Both the position numbers and the translations under genes were made by a program. Positions 49,610 to 60,700 of a DNA stretch of 64,000 nucleotides are shown here, in pieces (position 1 is the stretch's first letter; each line of letters opens with the position of its first letter). The notes under the pieces are model-generated. The model made no database searches. It was not told the origin of the DNA and was given only the letters and a program-made list of their open reading frames with translations. The DNA comes from Rhytidiadelphus loreus (taxonomy: Eukaryota; Streptophyta; Bryopsida; Hypnales; Hylocomiaceae): the NCBI GenBank assembly GCA_947034895.1, contig OX344763.1, forward strand, positions 66,483,093 through 66,547,092. The letters run 5' to 3'.

Positions 49610-50060
49610 GCATAGGAGCCTAGGCTCTTATATTATAGGCACCTTTCCTAGTTATAAGATGTTTATATTAAAGATGTCTATGTTGTAGGTACCTATGTTA
49701 TAAGCACCTTCTATGGTTATAATTAGGATGTTTATATTATAGGTGCCTAATTATATTATAAGTGTCTATGTTATAAGCACTTTTCATGGTTATAGGATAT
49801 TTATATTATAGATGTTTATGTTACAGGCACCTATATTAAAGGTGTATATGTTGTAGGTATCTATGTTATAAGTACCTTTCATGATTAGAAGATGTTTATA
49901 TTATAGGTGTCTAAATTATAAGCACTTTTTATGGTTGTAGGATATTTATATTATAGGTGTCTATGTTATAAGCACCTTCTATAGTTATAGGATGTTTATA
50001 TTATAAGTATATATATTATAGGATGTTTATATTATATTATTATTAGTTGTAGAGTATCTA
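49610..50060. repeat. AT-rich minisatellite
   Basis: Many imperfect units built from GGATGTTTATATTATAGG, TGTCTATGTTATAAGC and ACCTTTCATGGTTA, in variable order. This is a complex minisatellite without coding potential. Flanking AGGCTCATAGG-type motifs (49590-49630, 50070-50105) appear on both sides and may mark its limits. Confidence 0.75.
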
Positions 50061-52190
50061 TGTGCCTAGGCTCAAGGCTCATAGGCTCACATTTCTAGGC
50101 TCACATACTAGCATCGTTGGCAAGCAATGCACTTTTATTATTAATATTTTGATTTGAATTCAACTAGAAATTAAATTGTTGTAATTTGAATTTCAAATTC
50201 TTTATTGAATTGTTTCATAACTACAATTATATTGCCACAAAACCAAATGTTCAATATCACTAAATTCACAATTTTCCATGCACCTCATACCTCTTTTTGA
50301 CATCAATATTTAAAGATTCATCCCCAAAGACTAATTTCAATTATATACTTTGAATTGAAAATCTTTTAATTTGTTATGGTTGAAAAAGAGATTGATATTT
50401 CCACATGGCTTGCCAAATTGTCATATTTGACTCACTATATCAATGACATTTAATGCACTAAATAAAAATTACAAAATTTTATTACTTGTTTTTAACCCCT
50501 AAAGGTTTTTGATTATGTTTTCACCAAAAACACTCCAACACTTCCATTTCTTATACAAGTCCTACATTTTAGAAGAAAAAAAACAATTTTGGACACATGT
50601 AACCATAGGATCTTGTAGTAAGTTGGTTTGAAAAGATGTAGAAAAAAATTCAGAAATTTCCACCATGTGGAATGCAACATATTCACATTTAAATTGACAA
50701 AAATCATTTTCTTCTTCACTATAAAAATAGGGCAATTACACTTCACAAGGTCACATTTGTATGAAAATTGTTCATGTTGGTGGTGCTTCTTTGAATTCAT
50801 TCTTGAAGGCAAGCTGACTATATGCTTGAAAATTTTCAAATCATTTGGAATTGTACAACATATTGGAAAAATATAGTAAGTAGAAAGAAATAGAGAATGA
50901 TTCACAATACTAATTTGTGAAGAATTTAGTCATGGAATTGAAATATGCCAATTTCAATGGTTTTAATGATGTAACAAACAATCTATATTTCCATGATTTT
51001 ATTTTATTTGAAATATACCAATATTGAAAGTTGAATTAAATAAAGGAATTCAAAGTTTATTTTGAAGTAGAGAATCCATAATTGCTTGCAAACTAAAATT
51101 GCTTATAACTTTTGACTCATTGATCAAATGATTCAAAGATTTCTAAATATATATAAATCTAGAATACAATTCTTTTTTTTTAATTTAAAAAAAAAAAAAA
51201 ATTTAATTAGCCCAAACTACTCGCCCAAAGAAAAAAAATACATATCATACAATAACTTTTTAACCATGTAGTCAAAAGTTATGAATGTAGTTGGGCCTTA
51301 AACCTATTATTTGTCCCCTTGTCCTATGCAATTTCAAACCAAAAAAAATATAAATTCCATTCTTAGTGAGTTGCCCTAAATTTCTATTTTACTCCAAAAT
51401 GCAACTTGGTCTTTTAGGGGTTAAATTAAGGACTTTACAATTTATTTTAGAGTTACAAACTAAAATTCCTCATAACTTTCATCTCATTAATCAAAATGAA
51501 ATGCTTCAAAGCTTTCCACTAGGGTTGCTAGCATGTGAGCCTGTGAGCCTATGAGCTTGTGAGCCTGTCTTTTTCTTTTCCGATACAAATGATGAGGTAC
51601 CTATGACCGTGGATCGAGGGAATTGTAATTTTTCAAAAATGTGAGTTCATTTAAAAAAAATTCAAGTCAATTAAAACTTTCTACTATGAGACTTCATTGC
51701 AATAAGCAATAGTGATCAATTTTGAATGAAATCAAGCAATGAAAAAAAACAAGGAAAAAAAATGACATTCTATATGTAGCCATGAAACACACAAATCCAA
51801 TCATAAATAAAATCCAAACATAATAGATTGACTCATGAGATATGTCTATTCCATGAATCTAGGTTGTAGTGGATTCTGTTGCAGAATCCTCATTAGGAGA
51901 CGATTCTGAAGTCTCTCTACCCTTCAATGTTGATCCATCTATAAATTGTAAAACATTTAGAGCATATCTTTCTTTCCGGCATTTTGGTTTATGGCAACCA
52001 AAATCCGCAAAGGTTGTGTTGTGACCCAAAATGTCCCTTGTAGTTTAGATACTATATAATTATAGTTTATTTTTTTATTTTTTTTGTTATAAAACCTAAA
52101 TTTCCTTAGATTTATCCAGATACATAGCATAGTATTTAAAACCGGAAGATAGGAAAATCATAAATTGATAAAGTAGTTAAGCAATAAAAT
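50061..52190. other. AT-rich DNA without a gene
   Basis: Runs of A and T (for example 51170-51210) and short low-complexity frames only. One minus-strand frame of 130 residues at 50905-50513 looks compositional. Confidence 0.5.
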
Positions 52191-52598
52191 AGTATTTTTA
52201 CATCTTAGCCAGAACCGGAACTACCAAAGACGTCGGGAAATCTAAACTCAGAACCGGAACCAGGAATAGAGTCAGTGAGTAGACTATCGGGAGCCAGCTG
52301 GAGCTAATTAGGACCACTAACGGTACCCGACAATTGAGGAACGATCGGATTAACGGGTAATTAGCAGGAACGGCAGGATCAAACGGTAGGAAATTAGGAA
52401 ATTCCTGAGTGGAAAGTTTAAAGACATGATAGTTAGGGTTCATGTACACATTTCCGGCTTTCTCCGTTGGTGCTTTCCTATTCCTCTTGTGTGTAGTAGT
52501 TTCCGGGGTTTCCCAACATAGTGTTCGCTTCAGCACCTTAGTTGAATTAGTGGGCGTTGTGAGGGACTGTGGCAAGAGTGTGAAGTGAGGAGACAACT

Positions 52599-54449
52599 AT
52601 GACCGGAAGTGAGTCAGGAGAGGAGACTGTGAAAGTATCATTGAAGCACATCAGTTCGGTGATTCCGGAAGATACAGTAGAGCGAGCGGATCTGTTGGAG
52701 GACTTGAGCCAGTTGGGCTGTACTGGATTGCTGGAGCGACCCTGGAGCTTCAAGAATGAAGTGATGGTGAGGGAGGTGCTGCATCCGCAATCGAACGAGT
52801 GGAAGAAAACTATATGGGTAGTTCCGGACAAATGGACCCAGGCGGTATGGCGGGAAGTTTACAGATTTACTAGAGGAGGAGAAGGGCCCGCTTCAAGGAC
52901 AAACAAGTATGCGGTGGATAAGTTTATAAACCCTCCTCACCCTAAAGATGGGTATACCGTAAGTGAGTGCAAGGATGACCAGGAAAGGAGGGTATTAGAA
53001 TTTTTGGTTCCCATCCTCAATCCGGACAGGGGTACCCGGTTAACTATTACCCTAGGCAATACAATTTTCGGCGCTCTGTCCGGAGACCGGAAAGTCGATT
53101 GGGGGTTAGTTCTGTGGGATCATGTGGAAAAACTTTGTAAAGCAGTCGGGAAAACAAAGCCGTCTAGTCTTTCTCCTTTCCTTTACCACCTATACCACGC
53201 ACATGACTGCATGAGAGTAGAAGAGAGGCGTGAGTACAAGGTTCAGGAAATAAGACTAGCACACGGGATGAAAGCAGACTCAGAAGAAGAAAATGTGGAG
53301 AGACAGGAAGAGATTTCCGGGGATTCTGGCAAGGATAAACCGGAACAGTCAAAAAGAGAGGAATGAGACCCAGTCTAGGGGAGTGATCCACTTAAAAAGA
53401 TCATCAAGGATCTAAACTAGGTCAGGGAGGGTCATGAGAAAGAAAGAAGTACCATAGTCCGGGTGTGCAAATTGTTAGGCGACATCCCCGTGAGTCAGTA
53501 TGAGGAACAAATCCGGAATCTCATTCAAGATGTTGAGGGAAGGGCCGGAAAAGAGAAAATCACTGTACTGATGGATGAGGTAATCGCCTTGAAAAAGGAG
53601 TTGAGTGAGAGAAGTCAGGAGAGTGAACAAGTGAGGAAAAACTCTATCCGGTTAAAGGAGATGCTTGATCGGATTGCAAAGTTTATCACACATCCGACTG
53701 AGATATTAAACAAGGCCAAGCTCTTCGACGAGAAGGTTTTAGAAGGGGAAGGAAGATTAAGGGACAAAGTCATTAATGTCCTTGTTACCTTCCATTCACA
53801 ACTAGAAGAGTTATTTGTTTAGATGAGGAGTGTAGTGGGAGAGAGCAGTCAGCCTCCAAGACCGAAACTAAAATCGGAAGCCACAAAACAAAAGGAAAGT
53901 ACTTCCGCTAAACCTCCAAGATCGGATAGTCGGCATATGTCACCATTGGGTCGGGATAAAACCGGAAAGTCCCCGGGAAGTGTGGATGTCACCACACCTG
54001 CTAAGGGGAGTGTTGTGCAGGAATCCGGTGGGGAGCGTGTATCTACGCCCGGATCTCAGACTCGCGGTCAGACCAAAGGCAAGGAAGGAAGTGAGGAGAC
54101 ACTGTTGAGCAAGAAATCTGCCGCTTCCCCATCCCCAAGCGAAGCAGCAAAGAGGAGGTCGGAATCACACAAAAAGCCCATTGAGTTGGAATCCGAAGAA
54201 GAAGAAGAAGACAAATCGGAAGAGGAAGAGGTAGAATCCGGTTCTAGAACTGGGGAAGAATCTGAGCCGTACTCAGATCCAGACCAAGAGTTGGCGGCTC
54301 CAAAGCGAACAAAGACCAAACTAAAGGCACAGAAGGCGAAGGCGAAGAAGAGCAGGGCTTCGAGTGTTTCCGGTTCTGCCCAAAAACAGCCAACAAGGAA
54401 GGGGGTTGCCACTTCAGTGAAGACTCCAGTTAAGCGGCAGAAGAAGTGA
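52599..54449 (+). pseudogene. CCGG-rich element gene, best-preserved copy
   Basis: A single frame of about 616 codons interrupted by TGA 53364, TAG 53376, TAG 53418 and TAG 53820, each one C-to-T step from CGA or CAG. The N-terminal domain (about residues 1-220) has LLEDLSQLGCTGLLERPW, VWREVYRFTRGG, GYTVSECKDDQERRVLEF, LTITLGNTIFGALSG and LSPFLYHLYHAHD. The layout recalls the N-terminal proteins of plant retroelements, but I cannot name the family. Then comes a coiled coil (53463-53822: VIALKKELSERSQESEQV, then ILNKAKLFDEKVL). Last is a serine-, glutamate- and lysine-rich tail ending in PVKRQKK, possibly nuclear-targeting. No reverse transcriptase, integrase or protease lies nearby, so the element is non-autonomous or truncated. 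Homologous pieces lie at 18.0, 22.2-22.8 and 38.1-39.7 kb. Confidence 0.72.
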
Positions 54450-56185
54450 TTTTAGGGATAGATAGAACCATAGGTGGTCGGTTGAAAACCTAATTTTTTG
54501 GTGGAAAAGTAGTTTCCAAGTAGCTTTTAGGTGAGTAGGGAATTTCTGTGGAACTTGCCCAGATCTAAATTTTTAGGATCTGAGATCCATTTTTCCCAAG
54601 CAATTGTGGATGTTAGTAAGTCAACTAGAAGGCTGTGAGCCCTCAAATTGGCACTTGGAACTCTGAACTTATTTTTCGCGATTTTTAGTTAATTTTTGAA
54701 TGAAAAATAGGAAAAAACATATAAAAATACAATTATTGTGGGTTTTGGTAGAAGTCCCTACCAAAGAGGTGTGTCATGGCCTTAAATGCGTGAAACATGA
54801 AAAACGTTGCATTTTCACTAAGTTTAGGTCTTATTAGTAAAATTAAGTAGTTAGGTTAGTAATTTTGAGCGAATTAAGGATTTGAGAGTTAACCAGTCCT
54901 AGTGTCTTGTTCATGTGATACAACATCTATAAGTATACATGTAACAAACTGGTTAAAAGTTAGAGTCTAATCAGAGTCAGTCCAAATCCAATTCGAAAGA
55001 GTTAGATTTATTGTTTGCAGGTAATTTTGAGAAATATAATCATTCATAGACCAAGATGGAGGAAATGATGATTGGAACGTACAGAGAGGTGCTTTTCTAG
55101 ATCAAAGCATGCCAGGAGGTCAAATAGAAGCCCGATCATCCAAGATTCCCCCGATATCAAGAATAATTCCACCCCTAGGTGAAAATTATTAAAGAATTGC
55201 TAAAAATAGCATTCTTATTGGAGATTTGGTTTTGCCCTTAGATGATGGACATCTTGTATAAGATTGCCCAAAAGTTTCGGGATTTTACAAAACTCCACGA
55301 TGACTCCATGGAAAGTCAACCGCTTAAAATTACATTCGTAAATTCCTAGAAATTACCAATGTTGTAGTAAAATCTCACTAAAAATTAGGATAGTGATTTG
55401 TGTGCCAATAAAGAGCCCTGTCAAGTTTGAAGACATTCCGACATTTCCAAGTACCAGAATTAGGACCAACAGCGAATTTTACAAGAATTTACAACTTGGC
55501 GGCGGGTTGACCGGCGAACTAGGAGCTAGCGGTGTCCGAATGGAGCGTTTCAAGGGTCAATTCTTACTCCCACGAATATTCTAAACCACCCAGGACCAAC
55601 AGTTTCATCAAAAAACGCAAACTCCAAAAGTTAGATTTTTAACTTTTGTTCTGAGTTACCGTGACTCAAATTTGTGCTTTAAAACGGCTGGAGAGGTAGA
55701 GGTAAGGGGTCCTTTAGGCTAATTGGGGTCTTCTGAACGTGATGGAGTAGTTTGTTTTCAGTTTCGAGTTGTCCCTCAAAAGATAGAGAGGGTCAGCCCT
55801 TAGTTTGACTTTTAAAAGGTAATTTTAGATTAATCTGGGTTGATTTTGCAAATATCTCTTGTAAAATCGAAGATTGGATTTGCCCAAGATACTTGTCCTG
55901 TGTAAGAAGCCATCTTTTGGACTAAAGAAAGACAATTTAGAACTAACCCTAGATTAAAATGCAAAATATCTTGGTTAATTAGGTAGGTTTTCAAAATATC
56001 TTTGGGAAAATCAAATATTTGATTTGGAAAAAGATTCTAAGGCCATTTAGGGCCTAGAAGGAACTCGCTTGAGAACCTCCTTCCCATTAAACAAAGATTA
56101 TTTGAAAAACGCGTTTAGGTAGTTTAGCAAAATATTTAGATTGAAAGTAAAGATATAATTACGAACAACTTACCGGAGGGGGTCG
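54450..56185. other. Non-coding DNA following the CCGG-rich gene
   Basis: No gene seen. It may be the element's own 3' region; it has lower CCGG density than the gene. Confidence 0.4.
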
Positions 56186-56193
56186 GGAGCGAA

Positions 56194-56200
56194 TATATAA
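56194..56200 (+). promoter_or_regulatory. Possible TATA box
   Basis: TATATAA followed by GGCCCTTCCTCGAGG and a pyrimidine-rich stretch, the arrangement of a plant promoter or LTR. No coding sequence starts downstream. Confidence 0.3.
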
Positions 56201-56387
56201 GGCCCTTCCTCGAGGTTATTCGTGGCCCTCATTTTCTTGTTTCATTCTTGTTGTTGCTCTTGTCGTGCTACCGACACTTGTCGGAGCACTTTTTAAACCA
56301 AGTTTTGGCTATTTTCTTCTATTTTCTTCTATTCTCTTGTACTTTGAAAGTCCGGAGGACCCCTTCAAAGCTTTCTTTTCTTTCTTG

Positions 56388-56521
56388 TTTGAATTTGGAG
56401 GCTTCAAGCCCCAAAACTTTGCTTTTCAAAAATTTAGGTGGAGGAAATCCCCTAACTCTAGTGTTGTTTATGTTAACTAACTTATTTTTTGAATTTGGAG
56501 GCTTCAAGCCCCAAAACTTTG
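56388..56521. repeat. Direct repeat of 34 bp, 100 bp apart
   Basis: Two identical copies of a 34-base stretch beginning TTTGAATTTGGAGGC and ending CCCCAAAACTTTG, at 56388 and 56488. It continues the repetitive character of this area. Confidence 0.8.
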
Positions 56522-56811
56522 ATATTTTGGGAGTTGTGGGAGTAGTTCCCAAACTCTAGTTGATTTTATTGTTCTTTTGGATACTAACCAACCATTTGTG
56601 TGAATTGAGAATAGTCTGTGAACTTAAAACTTTAAAGCGGTAAGGCTAGACTTTGCCAAAAGGTTTTGAACATCACTCCGTGCCAAAACTCGTTGTATAA
56701 CAGGTGTTTGGTTTGAATAATTGCTAATGTTCAGTTAAATACTGTCATGTGTACCTCCTTTAAGAATTAAGTTTTCAAAATACTAGTTTGGGTCCTTGGA
56801 TACTGGTTATT

Positions 56812-57003
56812 CCTGGGGTTGCTCCCGCACGGCGGAGCTTTGACTTTGAAACTTTGAAACGGGTATTTGAAATTTAAATTTGACTGTTATTTCGTAGGGT
56901 TGCTCCCGCACGGCGGAGTTTTGATTTTGAAACCTGGAAACGGGTACTTGAAATTTAAATTTGACTATTATTTCCTGGGGTTGCTCCCGCACGGTGGAAC
57001 TTT
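56812..57003. repeat. 81-bp tandem repeat
   Basis: GGGGTTGCTCCCGCACGG-type cores begin at about 56816, 56897 and 56978, giving an 81-base period over two full units and a partial third. Each unit also carries GAAACGGGTAYTTGAAA. A further weaker unit is possible near 57060 (CCCCAAGGTGAAGC). Confidence 0.85.
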
Positions 57004-57384
57004 GACCTTTTAGAATTAAAATTTGTCTTTGTGAAATAAGAAAATACTAATACTTGGATTTGTTCCCCAAGGTGAAGCTTTGACCTTAATAATAAGAATC
57101 AAGAAAGTAATATTCCTTTGAAACTTATTTAAAGTCCAAGAGCCCTTGAATTATTTCTCTTTCGCTTGTACAAGTGGCGAAGGTATTGGTCCTTTAAAAC
57201 TTTTTGGTTATTTCTTTGCTAAATTGATGTGTTGCACCTGTATTTTGAAGTTCTTTAAAAACTTTATTTAACATAAATCTTGCTTAAAGAATTATTTTCC
57301 ATATTTGTTGTGTTTTTCTTTTTTGTTATTTCTAACGGAATAAAGTGTTTGATTGTTAGAGTAACCCAAATTTCAGGTTGTAAA

Positions 57385-57600
57385 AGGGATTCAAACCAGC
57401 CTGACCAACCATAAGGAATTCAGACCAGCCCGACCAGCCCGACCAGCCATAAGGAACTCAGACCAGCCCGAAAAGGAGGTTAGACCGGCCGGAATAGAAG
57501 GAGACGATGACTGACGCGGAACGCGGCTGACGCTAGTGATTGACGCGGGAACGGACGGGAACCAGATGAGGGAACGGACGGGAACGGACGGGACTGCCGA
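57385..57600. repeat. GC-rich short tandem repeats
   Basis: Repeats of GACCAGCCCGACCAGCC (57392-57470), then of GGGAACGGACG (57540-57595). GC-rich islands in AT-rich DNA. The minus-strand frames through them are repeat artefacts. Confidence 0.75.
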
Positions 57601-59999
57601 CCAATCCAAGGCCAACACGTGGCCTCAAGGAGGGAAAAGGGGGCCCGAGCAACGGGGCGAACCACAACAACAGCAACATACGGTACGTACCCAATAATAC
57701 ACACTGAGTCCAGCAGCAACCCTTGACTGAAATTCAGAAACAAAAGTTGAAGTCCAGTAACCAGGCTCTCATTACTTGATCGTTTAAAAACTCGTCATCA
57801 AAACTATAAAAAGATCAGTTGTTGCTTGCCACACTCGGATTTCGATAGAAATTCCTCTCAATAATCTTTGAAATTTCTTGCCTTCTCTCGGAAGAATACT
57901 ACACACTATCATCTCCATAGCTGATCTCAAAGTTCAAAAACAATGAAAGAATGAATGGGGAAGAAAGAAGAATATAACAAGGAATGGAAGGGAAGGAATT
58001 AGAAAACGTGAAGGAATTAAAGAATTAAACAACTATTAAAGAAAGAATCTAACTATTCATTTGGCTAATTGTTTTGGTTTGTTTATTCAATTTATTCTTT
58101 CTACTATTCATCAATAGATTTGTTTTTGATTGTTTTGATTATTTTATTAAAATACTATTCATACATTTGGTTTTAGTTATTAATTAGGATTCCAAAGCCA
58201 AATTAGTTGTTTGTTTGTAGTTTGGAGATTTGTTTTATTTGGCCTAATAAGCCAAAACAATAAAAACAAACAACAACTAATATTTTGGAATATTTAACAA
58301 AATAACTATTAAACAATTGGCAATTGAATAAAACTACTATTCATTGGAAACTTGGAAAAAATGAATTAAATTTATTGTTTAATTTAATTTCCTAAAATCA
58401 AAGGATTAGTTTTAAATTGCCAAAACTAACAAACTTGGACTTTTTAGATAGGTTTTAGAAACAATAATACTAAGATTTCTTCCAAATTCATGAAAGACAA
58501 TGGAGAATTTTGAGGAGACGATTATGATGGTGTTTTGCAATGATGGGACGATCGACATTCTCGATACCTAGGTATGAATTTCAAAACTTGTCTTTTGTCT
58601 TTTCTTTTGCTTGCATTCTATAAAATTAGACTAGAAAACTAAAACTAACAAAATTAACAATTAGGAATTCGATAGCTAATTGGAATTTATAAATTGTTAG
58701 AAAACCGTTGAAAATTTAACTAATCGTGAAGGTAATAATTAGATTAACTTTGAATTAATTTGGAAAACGAAATAGTAATCTCATCCAAAAGAATCTCAAA
58801 AGGAATCTAATTTAATTTAGGAACTTAGGGAATATTAGAATAATTAGGGAAAGTCAAAACCTAATTTATCTCCTTATTCTCTTGAAAATTATTAAAGGAA
58901 CGAATTCCATCCAACTAAGGGGAATTTTCATCCATTTAAAAGTTTTCATCCAAAAGTCCTAAATTCTTACTTTTTACCTTAATAGGAAGATAATTTATCA
59001 TTTTAACCATAAAAACCATAAAACCCTAAAGAACCACTAAAATTAGAATAATAATTTAGAATTAGGATTAATTAAAGAACAATTAGGAATATTCTCAAGG
59101 CACGACTAGGGAATCTTTTGAAACCATAATCTTTTAGAGAATCTTTTGAAGATTCCAAATTCACCTTTTACTTTTAAAATTACTTTAATTTGAAAGGACA
59201 AAAGTGTGGATGAAGATTTGACCTAAATTTGGATGAAAATTCCTAAAATAGGTCAAAATTTAGGTTTTCTCTAAAAATTCCATTAGTTAACTTAATTAAC
59301 TTTTCAACCCTGAAATTTAGATTTATTTTACATTATTTTGCTATTTTTAGTTGACGGATGAAGTTTTTAGGATAGAATTAGGTACAAATTTCATCCATAC
59401 ATAACTTTCATTAGGAATATCAGAATCCAACTTACTTTACCATTTTGGAAAGGGCAAATTGTATTCTTTGATTTAGTTTAGGTAGAATTTTAGTTTAGCT
59501 AGAAGTTTAAATCACAATTAACTAATCCTCAACAACCTTTATTTCTTAACTATTAGAGTGTTTTGAAGTACTTAAATTAGGTAAAAATCAACATAACAAA
59601 GTGTCCATTGCTTGGAAGGCCAAAGAACACTAAGTTTACATTTCACCCGTACAATTTACTAACTTATGCCGCTAGAACCTGTGTGCAACTTTCTAACTTA
59701 AGGGTGGAGTTAGAAACACTCACAGAGGCAGATAAGGAGAATGACACGTGTCATTCCCTTGGGGTTTTACTTTTGATTCCCTTGGGCGGTAAAAATCCCT
59801 TGGTTGTAGACTATTTAGGATTCAGATTTTTAGTTGTTTAGTGTGTATTTTTGGATCTTGCTTTCCTAGCATCGTGCAATACAAGTCAGAGCTTTCTGAT
59901 TCACCTTGTGTGTCTGAGCGTACTTGGATGGCATGCTATGTCATTGTATGTTCATTTGGATTGCAGGGATAGGTAGAGGGGAAGTGTGCCCAGATATTG
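57601..59999. other. AT-rich DNA without a gene
   Basis: No gene seen. CTATAAAAAG at about 57804 resembles a TATA box of an LTR-like sequence. TTCATCCA motifs at 58920-58960 and 59390-59400 are weakly like the composite repeat at 22.9 and 37.8 kb. Confidence 0.45.
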
Positions 60000-60700
60000 G
60001 GTTTATCCGGATTCTGGGACTTTAAGTGAGTTTGTGTGTGATGGCGTTTTCCTGATCCCAATGGCGTGATCGGTTCAGATTCCATTAGTTGAATACGGTT
60101 CCAGTAGACTAGAGTTGCAACCGTTGAATTACCGGAACTCTCTAGTTTAATGGTTGATAGGTTCTTTGGTTAACCGGAAACTGAAGGGGATGTGATATTC
60201 CTCCATTTCGTTTGTCCCGGATTCTACCGGATTTTAGACTAATCCAATAGGCCGTCGTTGTAGTATTTGTTAGGTTGTTAGCTGGGTTTTCTTGCATGAC
60301 CTGCTGATCCGGAATCTTTCGGGTTAGCTGTGAAGGAGAGCCAGTTAAGTAGTATAGGTGTGTATTGTTGTTGGTTTATTTAAAAGTGACACTCTTGACA
60401 CTATAAAACGCAGAGGGTAGGTAATCAACTTTCTTCCTTAAGCACAATACGCAGATCCCTCTTAGTTTAGAGGTTAAACTCGAATCCGGTTACGTTGACA
60501 AGAAGTCCGGAAATTGGACTAGCTACCCGATTTCTAGTTTCGGTCCTTAATGTAGGAAGACTATAGATAGCAAGGGATTAGAAAATAGCTCAGATTTAGA
60601 TCTAGAGGTGATCCGGATAGTTTAGCTTAGTTTCCCTACCAGATTTGAGTAGGTTTTGCTTGGGGTTGTTGTGGTAATCCTTGTCCGTATTTCCGGTTAT
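60000..60700 (+). mobile_element. CCGG-rich LTR-like fragment
   Basis: Dense in CCGGAAT, TACCGG and TCCGG motifs, like the non-coding parts of the other CCGG-rich copies, with a TATA box (TATAAAA, 60402-60408) and no coding sequence. It may be a solo LTR or truncated copy. It ends where the methyltransferase-like copy 2 begins (reading the minus strand). Confidence 0.45.

Noticed and set aside
50513..50905. 130-residue minus-strand frame
   Set aside because: Rich in F, I, K and N from the AT bias; no motif, homologue in the window, or splice context.
52198..52596. 132-residue minus-strand frame divergent from the CCGG-rich gene
   Set aside because: Threonine- and proline-rich composition, no counterpart upstream of the gene in the 38-40 kb copy, and no recognised motif; probably the antisense of the element's promoter region.
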